DNA of 64,000 nt from Acanthacorydalis orientalis (taxonomy: Eukaryota; Arthropoda; Insecta; Megaloptera; Corydalidae): NCBI GenBank assembly GCA_034766995.1, contig CM068316.1:29351606-29415605 (forward strand), in the 5' to 3' direction. Position numbers and translations under genes: made by a program. This document shows, in pieces, positions 28,771 to 41,321 of this stretch (positions are counted from its first letter, which is position 1; each line of letters starts with the position of its first letter). Under the pieces are notes generated by a model. The model made no database searches. It saw only the letters and a list, made by a program, of their open reading frames with translations, and was not told the DNA's origin.

Positions 28771-28820
28771 ATCTACTAGAAACTCGTCGTCTGACTGTTG
28801 ATAATAAGTGTAAACATTAA
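28771..28820 (+). CDS. candidate terminal exon B (phase 1)
   Basis: A strong acceptor (TTCTTTTTTTTGTTTCAG) is followed, after one base from a previous exon, by [16 protein letters not shown] or [16 protein letters not shown] and TAA at 28818. An AATAAA lies 45 nt downstream at 28865. The phase matches 12506 and 19870. The exon might instead end at a GTGTAA donor at 28808. Family unknown; the call rests on splice and poly(A) signals only. Confidence 0.3.
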
Positions 28821-28918
28821 AGAAATAACTGCCAGTGTTGCGAGAAGAAAATTAAATAATTCTTAATAAAAAAATGTATATATTTTCATTCATTAATAGC
28901 TATTTATTAGTTTATAAC

Positions 28919-28999
<81 letters not shown>

Positions 29000-29009
29000 T
29001 ATGTTTATG

Positions 29010-29043
<34 letters not shown>

Positions 29044-29044
29044 C
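28919..29044. repeat. compound (TA)n tract
   Basis: TA runs interrupted by ACAT, GTAT and GTTTATGT. It follows the candidate poly(A) signal by about 50 bp. Confidence 0.92.
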
Positions 29045-29346
29045 GTATTTTTATTTTTATAATAATTCATTGTGTGCATGTGTCAAAATTTCCACTATAC
29101 GTTTTTATTAGTGAATTTTATTGAAAAAAAATATGTAATAAATATATTTTACTACACACAATTAGAAAGATAGAAATTCTTTGTTATTGTTTGGTTATTG
29201 TATATTATTTAAAAAAAAATAGTATAGGACAGCATTTTTCATTAGTTGAAAATAAAATACAGTAATATTTACTAATCTTTATTACATTAAAATATTTTTT
29301 GTAATATTTACTACATTAAATATTATTTCATGTTTATATATACATG

Positions 29347-29396
<50 letters not shown>

Positions 29397-30402
29397 AGTA
29401 TATAAGTATTTAGGTTAAATCAAAAGTATATATCTGTCCAAACCACTTCAAAGTAACATGTAATTTTTATTTAGTAAGACAAATTATACATTCTTTATCT
29501 ATCTGAAATCGACAAACATTAGGATATACTAAATAAAATCAAAGTAGTTTTATTATAACTCATTATTTTTAATGAATTTAATACAAAAAATATTGGTGTA
29601 TAATTATATAAAAGTAAAACAACATATTTTTTTAAGAAGAATGAATATTATTAGTGCTTAATTGTATATTTGCTCTTAAATGAAATTTTCTGTTCTATAG
29701 ATAAGAACTTTGTAAATTAATATAATATTAATTATTTTATTTAATAGAAGATTTCCAAAATTATTTATATATATACAAGAAGATTACTTTTTTATATGAA
29801 CGACAATATTTTATTTTTAATTAGATTTAATTTTTAAATGTTATTAATTAATATAGATTTATAAAATGAGTCATATGATTACATTTCAGGTTATTTGATT
29901 TATATATCTTTGAACATAATACTGAAATAAGTCTCTATCTTAAATCATTTATAAACATATGCATATTTTGGACACAAATATTTATAGTCTAGACATGAAA
30001 TTTACAGTCTACCTTAAGAGTTACCTTATGCAAAATTTGCATATCAAACGATGTCTAGAAACCCTTTTGAAATTTTACATTAAACACTTTGTTTATTTTA
30101 TTTATTGACAAATTGTTTGTCAAATTTTATAATTTGCATAAGTTTATTGCATTTGTGAACATAAATTTTGAGATCTTTACTAACATTCACTTCATTAAAA
30201 TCCTAATTAAAAAATCCACAAATAAATTATACATCTGTTTGTCAAATATCCGAATAATTTTTCAGTAAAATAGCACAATATAACGTGAAATTTAATATTA
30301 TATAAAATACATTTGTTTTAACTTTGTATCAATAATGATTACGATAAAGTTTCAGAATATCTAATTTTGATAGACCTTTGAAATTTGTTTTCATTCTGTA
30401 TG

Positions 30403-30403
<1 letters not shown>

Positions 30404-30463
<60 letters not shown>
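30404..30463. repeat. (TA)n microsatellite beside a MITE
   Basis: A 60 bp TA run ending about 20 bp before the CAGTGGCG element. Confidence 0.93.
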
Positions 30464-30469
<6 letters not shown>

Positions 30470-30483
30470 CATATACAGACAGA

Positions 30484-30772
30484 CAGTGGCGCACTCAGGA
30501 TTTAATCTAGAGGGGGAGGGAGTTAAAGGGATAAAAAATTTTTCAAGTGAATTCAATAAAATTCATTAGGTAATTGTAAAAATTAATTTAAGAGTAAAAT
30601 TCAGTTCTGTTTTCTTTTTACAAAGCTTTTGAATTACTTCAGTTGTGGTTCCATTAATCTTTCTATTTATAAGAAAAATTTTTGCGAGGTGATTTTGTTT
30701 CATTTTCTAGTGTTTTTCCCTTCTTTTTGGAGGGTAGACGGCTCCTTGGTTCCCTTCTTGGGTACGCCACTG
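30484..30772. mobile_element. CAGTGGCG-type MITE upstream of SCYL2-like exon
   Basis: A 289 bp element whose left end CAGTGGCGCACTCAGGATTT mirrors its right end (inverse reads CAGTGGCGTACCCAAGAAGG). CAGTGGCGTA-type ends occur in hAT-like and related DNA transposons. No clean target duplication was seen, so the superfamily is uncertain. Each arm is followed inwards by a G-rich or T-rich block (GGGGGAGGG; CCCTTCTTTTTGGAGGG). It lies some 350 bp before the SCYL2-like start codon and could contribute to that promoter. Confidence 0.7.
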
Positions 30773-31132
30773 TATATAAATGCATACAAGGAAATTTATA
30801 TGTGCATATATATGTATAAATGTAGATTATTATAAATGCATATATAAATAAAAATTGTATTTATTGAATATATACATTATAAAAAATTTTTTTTTTGTCG
30901 CAAAGTAAAATAACGTAAAAAAAATTTAAAAGTGTTGATGAGTGAACTAGAACTTCTTAAAAAAAAAAATAAATTTAGTAATCTATTGTAAATTGTAGTG
31001 CAAATATAAATCGTATGTAAAAAAATCCAACAAGTAAATCTAAAACTGAGAAAAGTGACCGATTGTGAAGAAATTTCGTTTGTGTACGGTGTGCCACGTG
31101 CTAACACAATTTTACCGTTCCGACGTCTATCG
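30773..31132 (+). promoter_or_regulatory. presumed promoter and 5' leader of the SCYL2-like gene
   Basis: The AT-rich sequence between the MITE and the start codon has no TATA box at a convincing position. If transcription starts upstream of 30938, a 17-codon upstream ORF (MSELELL..., stop at 30989-30991) would lie in the leader. The frame just before the ATG is open (from GTG at 31055), but that stretch does not resemble SCYL proteins. Confidence 0.35.
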
Positions 31133-31306
31133 ATGCCGGCACCCACCATGTTTGCTAAATTCAAAAGCAGTGGTGGGGGCGGCGCACAAAGCCCTCTTGA
31201 CAATAATCCAATTAGTCAGTTTTTCGAAATCGGAAAACAGACTGCAAGCGCTGGACCAGAACTTGTTTGGAAAATTCATGACGCATACAGGAAAAGTGAC
31301 GGAAAG
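31133..31306 (+). CDS. SCY1-like protein 2 (SCYL2-like), first coding exon
   Basis: 58 codons from ATG 31133, or 53 from the better Kozak context ACCATGT at 31148. A Gly-rich linker (KSSGGGGAQS) is followed by NNPISQFFEIGKQTASAGPE and LVWKIHDAYRKSDGK, which matches the start of the SCYL2 pseudokinase domain (NPVTREFDVG...ASGGNGLAWKI in vertebrates). The exon ends in phase 0 at AAAG/GTGAGT (donor 31307). SCYL2 is a catalytically weak or inactive kinase-like protein linked to clathrin and trans-Golgi/endosome traffic. The rest of the domain and the HEAT-like repeats must lie in later exons, none of which was found in the window. CpG and GC content are clearly above the surroundings. Confidence 0.78.
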
Positions 31307-31336
31307 GTGAGTGCTTCAATTTGATTACATTTATTT

Positions 31337-31405
<69 letters not shown>

Positions 31406-31406
31406 C

Positions 31407-31437
<31 letters not shown>

Positions 31438-31707
31438 CACAAGTCACATACATGCAAATACAAACTCACACATATACATATAGAAAATAAGGATACGTTA
31501 TTTATAATTAATATTTAAGTTGATTATGTTTGAAAATAAAATAAATGAAGAGAAATTGCATGTCTAGTTTCATCTGCGGAACATATTTTTAATTATTTAA
31601 TATTTTTGTAGATAAGAGATGAAATAGAAAGGAAAAATAATTAGATATTTTTATTTTGAACCCTGAATCGGAATATATATATATATGTAATTTGCTTGTT
31701 CAATATA
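31307..31707 (+). other. start of first intron of the SCYL2-like gene
   Basis: Begins with GTGAGTGC. It contains the mixed (TA)n/(TG)n tract at 31339-31438 and plain AT-rich sequence. No matching acceptor followed by kinase-like sequence was found downstream within the window. Confidence 0.55.
31339..31438. repeat. (TA)n-(TG)n-(TA)n compound microsatellite
   Basis: About 45 bp TA, about 35 bp TG with one CG, then TA again, just inside the presumed first intron. It is the only long TG array of the window. Confidence 0.95.
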
Positions 31708-32074
31708 CACTATCTATACCGAAAGACACACTGAATATATGCTTATATAAAACTCATTTGTGATATACTATAACTTTCCTATGCTCAAAATATAAAAAGG
31801 TGGAAGATTACTCTCAAACTTCTTTTCATATTTTTTTTCAAAAATAGAATAAATTTATATGAGTTTATTTCCTTATACAATGTTTAAAAATAAATGACAA
31901 ATAAATTTCCATTTTTAATATTTCATTGCAGTCGAAAGTAATGAGTATATTTAATTATGAAAATATAAAAAAAATTATTTACATCCTATAAATCTATTTT
32001 ACTGTTTGTACAGCTCATATAAATAAATTTTATTATTATAAACATACTAGCAAGTATGCACGTTTTTCTTCCTA

Positions 32075-32144
<70 letters not shown>

Positions 32145-32386
32145 GTTTGACAAATTCAGTCAAGTGATATAAGGTTTTATTTATAAAAAAGATTCTAAAT
32201 TAAAATAGTTCTCTTCAACAGCTATATACCGTTTCCAATACCTTTTCCACTTCTGAAGCACTACCTGCAGGAACTTTTGAGAATTTATTTTAGATCAGCC
32301 TCCAATTTCTTTAGAACTTTAGAATACACATCTTTAGTTCTTGAAACAAAATAAAATTTCAAGAACAATATTCAAAAAGTCTGGCT
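31708..32386 (+). repeat. segmental duplication, left copy
   Basis: Colinear in direct orientation with 36803-37500. Shared landmarks include GAATATATGCTTATAT, TCTATGCTCA, AAAGGTGGAA, GTAATGAGTATATTTAATTA and CATACTAGCAAG, then a (TA)n tract and the first 240 bp of a mariner. The two copies differ by many substitutions and small indels (roughly three quarters to four fifths identical by eye). Confidence 0.85.
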
Positions 32387-32978
32387 TGCTTTCTTCTCTT
32401 TCATATAGATCTTTGAAGATTTTCCTTATGTTCTATTTGTGGTCTTTCATGAAAAGACAATAAACAAACTTCGTTCAAGACTCTTTCCCAAACCATTTAT
32501 CAAAGTTTTTTGGAAAACCCCTTATTTGTACCTGCTCTGCAGCTTTTTTAACTCTCAATCGCCCTTTGAAACTGATAACTTTGCAAATATTCATCACTTT
32601 TTTATCGGTTTCGATAACTTATGATCTTTGATTGATGGTCTTCCTTCCTTAACTACACAAAATACGTGGTCCAACCATCACATTTTCTCCAAAGATTGTT
32701 TCCAAAAGTTGAAATGTATCTATCGCTGTTTTTTCAAGTTTAAAACAAAATATCATAAGGATGAGCTTCCCTTCATTCAGTTATCTTAAAAATTGAAGGG
32801 AACAAAAATGACTATAACTATTACGAAAACCACTTTATCTCTTGAAAGAAATAACTTTTCTATATGACTATACTCAACTCACAACTGATGGACGAATCAC
32901 ATTATGTTACTAGTTGCTTCCTCAACTTACTAAATATTGAAGAATGCGTGTAATATAGATAGTTTTGGTCAAAATTCG
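32141..32978 (-). mobile_element. internally deleted mariner, third family
   Basis: An 838 bp element between two (TA)n tracts. The left end TGAGGTTTGACAAATTC and the inverted right end CGAATTTTGACCAAAAC are imperfect TIRs. The minus strand encodes an N-terminal part (FCFKLEKTAIDTFQLLETIF, about 32700-32760) and the very C-terminus (SQKFLQVVLQKWKRYWKRYI followed by AVEENYF, about 32210-32290), which fits the end of a mariner transposase. Between them the catalytic core motifs are not recognisable, so the middle is deleted or replaced. Its left 240 bp is repeated at 37255. Confidence 0.72.
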
Positions 32979-32983
32979 TATAT

Positions 32984-33017
<34 letters not shown>

Positions 33018-33024
<7 letters not shown>

Positions 33025-34302
33025 CTTGTGTTTTAAAATTTTAAAACCATGTTGAACTATTTATGCAAATTATTTACATTTCCTTAACAAAGTATCATAT
33101 TTTGAAGTAAAATAAAAAAGTGTATTTAATTTCAAATTAAATAAAAGATTATGTCCATTATCAAAGGAAAAATACCTGCTCTATCTCCTTTCTAAAGAAA
33201 TGCACGTGCACTCATTTAAAAAGCGACATTTCTGATTAACAACCTAATGTATATGAAACCTTAAACCTAAATTATAAAATCATTAAAAAAGATACTGCTT
33301 TTCAGACGTCAACACATGAGTGACATGAAATAACTTTCAGTTGATATTAGCATTACTTCAAAGATTACATTTTTAACATATTTGTTTTTATAATTTTTTT
33401 GATTCTTTATATTTTAAATTAAAAGATTTTTTTATTCATTTTAAGATTAGAATAATATATAACTCCAGAAAGATATTTTTACAAAAAATTCTTTACTTTT
33501 ATACCATTTTTATGCTTCTTTTTCTGATACGAAATGTTACTAAATGTATATTAATAAATTATCAGCAACAGAATAATATATTGCAAAACAAAACTTTGTA
33601 TATATTTTATGTATCTTGTAATGTTTTATAATTTATATTCTCTTATTACTTGCATTTGGTAAAATATACGGATTATTTTCTTACATACGTATCACTTAGT
33701 TAGCATGTATTTATTTTAATTGAATCTATCTACTGAATATCGTTAACATTGATTCCCAAAAGCTTTATGCTTACGGAATTTAATCATATCCACTTTATCA
33801 CATTTCATATCCAGTATACTTACATGTCTTCATAGTAGTTGCGACGTTATTTTATTTAGTTCTTTTTCTAAGATTTTCTTCAATGTTTTAAAATCTTGAA
33901 ATTTTTGAAATTAATTATTATTAAATCTTAAATAAATATTTATCATATTATAAATATTATTATAAACTTCTTTACACTTAAAATTTACTTATTACTGTAT
34001 TTAGTTTCACTACACATTATTTCGTCATATATTTTTTTGTTCAAATATATAATGAATATAATGAAAATGCATTTTAAATCCTTAAAAGAACATGAATATT
34101 TTAGTAACTATTTCATAGTAATTAATTAATAAAAATAAATATTTTTTTTTTAATTTGGTTAAAATACTTTCTTATTTCAACAAGGAAATATTTCTTATTA
34201 CAACTAATTATATATTCTACTTATATCTCTTTGATAAATACAACTGTGTTATTAGAAATTCCAAAATATTATTTAACATTGTTTTCATACTATTTTTAAG
34301 TG

Positions 34303-34341
<39 letters not shown>

Positions 34342-34342
34342 T

Positions 34343-34381
<39 letters not shown>

Positions 34382-35294
34382 CTAAATGAAAATAAGCGTT
34401 TTATTTTTACTGTGTTTGTGTCTGCACTTTCAAGATAACACCGAGCATTGCTATTAAAATACATAAAGAAATACACACTTTATAAAAATACGATATGTTT
34501 TATATTTAGAGTACAAATATTAAAGTGTGAATTTTTAATTCATATTGAAAATTTAATTTCATTATAGATGTTTAATATTAAATAGCTACGATTTATAAAC
34601 TATATAAAATCATATTATTGAACGGAAAATCATATTGTTATATTATTTAATTAATTCTAATTAATTAAATTATAAATTTTAATAATCAAATAAACATTAA
34701 TTTGAAATCAATGGAAAAATAAATAATTATGAAATATCAATGATATAACTCACATAAATTTATATTGAAGAAACACTTTGTAAATCATTACTTGACAAAA
34801 ATCTAATATGTGATGATTTTCTTCAAGACCAAGGAAACGTAAAATAATAAAAAATATGAACCAAAAAATATACCTATCGCTTTTGAGAAAACAAATTACT
34901 TTAAAAATGACTCAATGGAATTGAATCAAAAAATTATTAGATGTTTTTAGAATGAAGTTATGATATAATAACTTAGAAAATATACAGTATTCAAGACATT
35001 AAAATAAAATTAAAGAAAAATAATTCTTTAAAATCAATATTAACAAAAAACGTATGTGTTAGTTCGTAAAAGTTCTATTTTATTTAACATTTTATTTAAT
35101 TTTAAGTCAATTGAATTAATAATATTTTCTATACTTTATCCTTCTCGTATTAATTCTTTCTTATTTCTGTTGAATTATTCTGCTAAGAGTGGCTTTGATT
35201 CTAAATGCATTTTCTGGTAGATAAATATATATGTATATATATATATATATATAATATTATATATATATATATATAAATATATATATATATAATA

Positions 35295-35326
<32 letters not shown>

Positions 35327-35382
35327 CATCCATCAAGATATTAGAAGATGGTGTTAGAGCAAAAAGTTATAAGTAAATATTA
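33018..35382. other. non-coding, presumed intronic
   Basis: AT-rich, with (TA)n tracts at 32987-33017 (just left), 34303-34382 and 35224-35327. No exon or transposon was recognised. The ORF at 34155 is AT- and TA-derived. Confidence 0.65.
35224..35327. repeat. compound (TA)n tract
   Basis: About 104 bp with AATATTATAT interruptions. Confidence 0.92.
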
Positions 35383-35805
35383 AATTTGCAGAAAAATAAT
35401 TGCGGAAAAGTTATTATGACCTTCAAGTTCAAATACATTTTTCTCAGTTAGCTGTTTTAATTGATCCAGTACTGTTGTATGACTAACGCCTAACTTTTGT
35501 TCAAACTCTCAAATTGTTGTTCGTAGTTCTGATTCAACTAATGCCTTCAGTTGGTCGTTATGAATTGAAGTAGGACGCCCGCGACCTTCACCAAGAAATT
35601 GCTCTTATTTGCTACTTTTTCATTTCTAATTCAATAGCCCTTCTAAATCAAAATTTTTAATTAAACAAAAGATTTTCTTAATGAAAAACAGACCGAAAAG
35701 TGCACTTTAAAATGATATTAACATAAACACAATAAAATGATACTTTCATTGAAAAAATAAGGTTAGAATTCGATAACAAAAACCGCAATTATTTTACTAC
35801 CAATT
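35383..35805 (-). mobile_element. HTH-only mini-mariner, copy 5, shortened
   Basis: A 423 bp copy, flanked by TA, with TIRs AATTTGCAGAAAAATAATTG and ...AATTATTTTACTACCAATT. The minus strand keeps the second helix-turn-helix part (ELEFEQKLGVSHTTVLDQLKQL-like sequence, 35450-35530) and the ALVESELRTT linker. The KAAETARKLND segment has been lost around 35600, explaining the smaller size. Confidence 0.85.
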
Positions 35806-36802
35806 TAATACTTTGACAGTGATTCAATATAATTCATCTATAAATAATTATACAACTAGTGGTCGTTACTATGGAAATATATAATTGTAACTATAATGTT
35901 CTTATATTTGATAAAAATAAAGGTAAAAAAATATCTAAAACATACATCCATTTTTACAGTCGTTATAAAATATTTTATACAAAAGATAAATGAAAAATAT
36001 AGTACTATAAATTATCAAATGTGTTAACTGCAATAAAAATTAATACATAATATTGCTGGATGATGGTTTGGATATGTCATTTTTTAAAACGGCATTAAAT
36101 GTCAATGACAATAAAAAATTAATGAAAAAATTTAAAAAAATATTCTTAAAACATTCAAAGAAAAAGAGATATAAATTAGTCTGGAATGAAGAAGAATGAA
36201 TTCATGGGTAATAAAATAAACTATATTTTGAAATAATTATAAGTGATTATTAAGAGAACAGAATAATACAAATCATGTTCTATAATAGAATTCTAATGTA
36301 TGTGATTTATTCTCAAGTATGTATTCCTCTCATATAATTACATGTAAATTCACTTTATGAATAGTGAAACTATATTTCTGTATATTAATAAACATGAAGC
36401 AGGTTATAAACTAGTTTAGAATTGTTTGAACTTGTACAGTTATGGACATTACATTACAAATATAAGATTTCTAAAAGAGATGATCGTTATAAATGAAGGA
36501 AAAAAATACAACTTTTATCTGTGTTACATATGACTAAATAAAAATATAGTTTTTCCAAGCTATTCTCATTTGTAACTTCACATCTGCAAACAGAGGAACA
36601 ATAAAAATTATTGCAAAGAATAAAATTTTTTATGATTGCATTTGACTTCAAGTTCATAAAAAAATGGCAACTGAAAGTATTTGATAAAAATTATAAGTTC
36701 CTCGAAGAAAAGTTCCGTTCTATTACAGAAATTGAATATAAAAATGATGTTCATAATTATATATCACAATTATAAACTCTATGATTGATAATTGCTAAAA
36801 TA
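35806..36802. other. non-coding, presumed intronic
   Basis: AT-rich; no repeat family, exon or (TA)n tract was recognised. Confidence 0.65.
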
Positions 36803-37172
36803 TGCCATATATATCGAACAACAGACTGAATACATGCTTATATTACACCCATTTGCGATATAATATAACTTTTCTATGCTCATAATGAAAAAGGTGGAAC
36901 AGTACTCTCTAACTTCTCTTCACACATAATTTAAAAAATAGAATAATGTTATATGAGTTTATTTTCTTATACGATGTGTAAAAATAAGCAACAAGCGAAT
37001 TTCTATTCTCAATATTTCAGTGTAATATAAAGTAATGAGTATATTTAATTAAGAAAATATTAAAAAAAGATTTATTTGCATTGTATAAATATATTTCACA
37101 GTTTTTACATCTCATATAAAGAAATTTCATTATTATAATCATACTAGCAAGAATGGATGTTCTTCTTTTTCT

Positions 37173-37237
<65 letters not shown>

Positions 37238-37500
37238 GTATATTTATATAAATATAAGAAGTTTGACAAAATAATATTCATTCAAACGATATAAAACTAT
37301 TTTTAAAACATATTCTAAATGAAAACAGTTCCTTTCAACATCTGCACACCGCTTCAAAGGTATTTTCACTTCTGAAACATTACCTGTAGAAACATATAGA
37401 ATCGCTCTTAGATCAGCGTCCAATTTTCTTTTAACCCTTCAAACATCTTCAGTTCTTGAAACAAAATGACGTTGCAAGAACAATAGCCAAAAAGTAGCTC
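36803..37500 (+). repeat. segmental duplication, right copy
   Basis: Direct repeat of 31708-32386, about 5.1 kb away. It includes its own (TA)n tract (37178-37234) and the mariner fragment starting near 37255. Homology stops in the middle of the mariner, after the AACAATA..CAAAAAGT stretch, which marks the duplication breakpoint. Confidence 0.85.
37255..37500 (-). mobile_element. mariner 3'-end fragment inside duplicated segment
   Basis: Homologous to the left end of the element at 32141: TIR AAGTTTGACAAAATAATATT, then the reverse complement of the transposase C-terminus (TGCACACCGCTTCAAAGG region). It is truncated where the duplication ends, so it arrived by duplication and not by transposition. 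Confidence 0.75.
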
Positions 37501-37636
37501 GGTTATACACATTATATATTATATACATAATTTCATCAAAAATATATGAACAAAACATGTGCGTCTAAAGATAATAAAAAGGTATATTAGTGTAAAATAT
37601 TTTAAAAATATTGTATTGCCTGATTTTCCTCTCTTA

Positions 37637-38224
37637 AGGTAATAGAAAAATAATTGTAGTTTATATACATATACGGTACCCATTTTTCAAGCTTTTTTGA
37701 TTTTTCTATCTGTTTTAAATAATCCAACCTACCAACTCTATCTCCACACTCTAAGATTCCTAACGCCTACCTTTTTTGCAAGCTCTCGAAATATTGTGCG
37801 TGGTTCTGATTCAACTAACACCTTCAGTTGGTCGTCATAAACTGAAGTAGAACGCACACGACCTTCTTCATTTTCAAGACCTTCGTCTCTAGCACGAAAT
37901 TTTTGGAACTACCATTGCACCGTACTTTCCTTAACAATACCTTAACCAAAAACATCGTTTAGTTTACGAGCAGTTTCTGCTGGTTTTCCACCAGTGTTAA
38001 ACTGATACCAAAAAAAATCATTTCTTTGTTTGTTTTCTATCTTTAATTTAATAACCCAATTTGAAGTAAAATTAATAATAAAACCAAAGTCGATATTATC
38101 AAAAAAGAGACTGAAAAATACACTTTAATATGATATTAATATGAACGAGTTGAAATGACACTTGACTGAAAAAAATTAAGTTTGGTGTTCAGAAAAAAAA
38201 ACCGCAATTATTTTCCTACCGAAC
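37637..38224 (-). mobile_element. HTH-only mini-mariner, copy 6
   Basis: A 588 bp copy with TA at both ends and TIRs GGTAATAGAAAAATAATTG and ...AATTATTTTCCTACCGAAC. The minus strand retains the N-terminus with KPAETARKLNDVFG-like sequence (about 37960), SLENEEGRVRSTS, ALVESEPRTIFRELAKK and KSKKLEKWVPY (about 37690). The deletion junction lies just after KWVPY, a few residues later than in copies 2, 3, 4 and 7. Confidence 0.9.
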
Positions 38225-38324
38225 TAATAATTTGATTTTATTACCTTTGATTTTTAAAAAAAATTATAACAATTTTAGCTTATCTAATTATTTGCAGACA
38301 TTTTTGAGCAAAGAACCCGTCAAA

Positions 38325-38529
<205 letters not shown>

Positions 38530-39713
38530 GTGAAATAAGAATTAATTTAAATCATTCTCTGAATCTATACAAAAACTTGTAAAATAATGCTTTCAATAAT
38601 AATAATAATATTACTATTTAATTAGTTTTACTGTTACAAATTTCAAATTCCTTGGTTAAAATTTCGTTATATATATATACATTAAAAATTATGAATTAAA
38701 ATATTTTTATTGAAATTGTTATTCCTGTAATAAATTTTTATAAATTTTTCCGTACATAAACTGTTTCCATACTTTTTATGAACGTATGCGGATATTGTCT
38801 ATGTTTATGTATGACATTTATTCTATTTTCTATTTAGCAGAAAAACAATTGTCTAGTATTTTGAACATTTTCACCAATATTTTGTTTATTACTTTCGTAA
38901 CTTTTTTACTATCACTAAAGATATGACATTAACAATTGTAATCAGTTCCTCAATATTTTTCATATTACAAAATTGCTGTCATAAATCATAAAAATAATAA
39001 CTTTATAAAGTTTGAGACAATGTTCTTTTTCTTAAAATAAATTTCATTACATCTTTTATTAAAATGAAGTTTCATTAAAAATTTTAATTAAAATAATAAA
39101 CCGCCAGAAATTAAGATAATACTCGCATTTAATAAAAAATTGAATTCAGTATGTTAGGAATAAAATATAAACGTTCAATATGTGCAATTTCTATTATAAT
39201 ATTCTTACTTAATACTATTGGTATATTCAAAATCATACATTTTTATTCATACTATTTGTACTTTCATTTATGTTTAATATTTTTAAACTGGATTTTATAC
39301 TATAAAATATTAAAAAAAAATGTTTAATATAGTATTTATTTTAATCACGTACTTTTCTTACAGAACTTCATAAAAATCCATTTATATTTTATCAGTTATA
39401 TTAATTACCTTACTTGCATTGAAACAAAAATATAATTGCAAGGTAACTACTTACCGTTAAAGAACTATACCAATTTGAATAATTTTCAAACCTTGCTCAT
39501 ATATTTAAATTAGAGGTATTTCTGAAAATTGTGTTACACGTACTAGTGGACAGTAACATTAATATAAATTAAGACATATGTTTGTATAGAATATACGTTT
39601 ATTTGTGTAGAATATAATACTTATTTCAGTAGATAATTTTGAAACAAACACCTATTAAAAACCAGTAATACGAAGATCAGAAAAGTAACACGAACAAAAA
39701 TCTATATACACAC

Positions 39714-39716
<3 letters not shown>

Positions 39717-39757
<41 letters not shown>

Positions 39758-39814
39758 ACATATATATATATATATATATATATACCTATATTTATATATA
39801 TATATATATATATA
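39717..39814. repeat. compound (TA)n tract at a mariner end
   Basis: TA runs with TTTGTACA and ACCTATATTTATA interruptions, touching the fragment that begins at 39815. Confidence 0.93.
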
Positions 39815-40090
39815 ATTGGATTGAAACAAAAGTTCGTAGCGTTTTTCAATAATGTCATTAATTGTAGTTTCGCCCCTAGCTTGATTATATGATCTGACTT
39901 CCTCTATGTTATTTTGACAGGTGAAATTTCAACGTTTCTTTCACTGATATTTTGTGCAATTTTGTGATTTTAACTTTGTTAAATTTAAAAATGAAAATGG
40001 TGAAATATAAGGTGCATTTTCTTCATTTGATATGTTTTATTTCTGGAGAGGGAAAAGCACTGCAGAGACAGCCGATCCGTTTTTTCTTCT
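39815..40090 (+). mobile_element. mariner 5'-end fragment
   Basis: It starts with a TIR-like ATTGGATTGAAACAAAAG beside (TA)n. A 5' leader of normal length follows, then ATG 39991 and the beginning of a transposase (MKMVKYKVHFLHLICF, GEGKALQR). This resembles the mariner opening with a basic helix-turn-helix start and an RxGK motif. Similarity ends near 40090; the other end was not found. Confidence 0.6.
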
Positions 40091-41288
40091 CAATGACTCA
40101 TCGTTTCAAAATGTAATCTTAATTCAATATTCAGTGAAAGGAACTGTAGGTTGAGGCTCTATCCATTAAATTATTTTCATTTAATCAATACGGGGCTCAA
40201 ACATCAAGTTTTGAAACGTATATAAGCTTCTCAGTATAATAAAATACCATTAATAGTCAACGTTAAATCTTAAATATTTGTGAATTGGCTTTCAATAAAT
40301 TACAAAAATCATTAACTTCACTAGGAAAGCCAGCTTTTGATTTACTAGACAAGTCAAAATCAAAATTAATCAAACAAATATCTTAAATTTTTATCAGTTT
40401 CTGCATCTACTCCACACATTTTACAAATATTTTTTGTTATTATGGAAAAATTTAATTCTTTTTGAAACACAAACAGTATGATATGTGGAAAATTGAAATT
40501 TACTATGATGATTGTCAATAAACACTAATTTAAAAAATCAACAAACTACTTACTTACCTAAACGACATTAGTTAACATAACCTATTGAATGGTATATAAC
40601 ATTTATAGATTTGTAATAATGTTGCCCAAATTAAATTACTCTAACACCATGTATTCAATATCAGATAGGACTTTGGATTTCGACTAGTTATTTTTAATTT
40701 TAAATTTGTTATTCAAATCTTAGCATTTTCGGTTAGTAAGATTTTTAATTCATTACTTTTCACTTAAATCGATTTTGTACTTACGTATCATAAACAGGTT
40801 CTATATTATTCAGTTATGGAGCTGTTAATTTTCATAATTTGGCAAAAATGATATGTTTTAGTTGTTTATAAAATATTATATTTCGTTGCTTGCCCACATT
40901 TTCAAACTGATATATAAAATAAACTGTATAAATCAATTTGCTACACTAGTAAGAGGGTATCTTTGTAAACATCCTGGAACTGTGCCTTTTTGAAGAGTAA
41001 CACAAAATACTCCACATTATAACAAAAATCTTCAGCCTACGCGACCTCTGTAGTATTTTTGAGATGTTAATTGTGAACATTTATAGTCGGAATTTATACT
41101 AAAAGAAAAAAAAGTTATAATTTAATGTTACTATTTAGTAAACCAGTGTCCTTTTTAATATTTTCAAGTTAAATTTTATTTGAAAATTTAAACTCTATAA
41201 TGTTATAATATATTATACTTATATGAATGACGTATAGGTGCATTAGTTAAATAAAAATAATTATTTATAAAGTGAATATAAAATTACA

Positions 41289-41321
<33 letters not shown>

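Larger units (their letters stand above)
28016..30483. other. mostly non-coding stretch, (TA)n-dense
   Basis: (TA)n tracts lie at 28215-28262, 28577-28719, 28919-29044, 29350-29395 and 30404-30463. A candidate terminal exon is at 28771. The rest is plain AT-rich sequence. Confidence 0.65.

Noticed and set aside
30877..31203. 108-codon minus-strand ORF and the overlapping plus frame at 31065
   Set aside because: Both are shadows of the SCYL2-like exon and its leader; the sense frame has homology and a splice donor.
32439..32624. Plus-strand ORF inside the mariner at 32141
   Set aside because: The minus strand carries the transposase pieces; this is the antisense frame.
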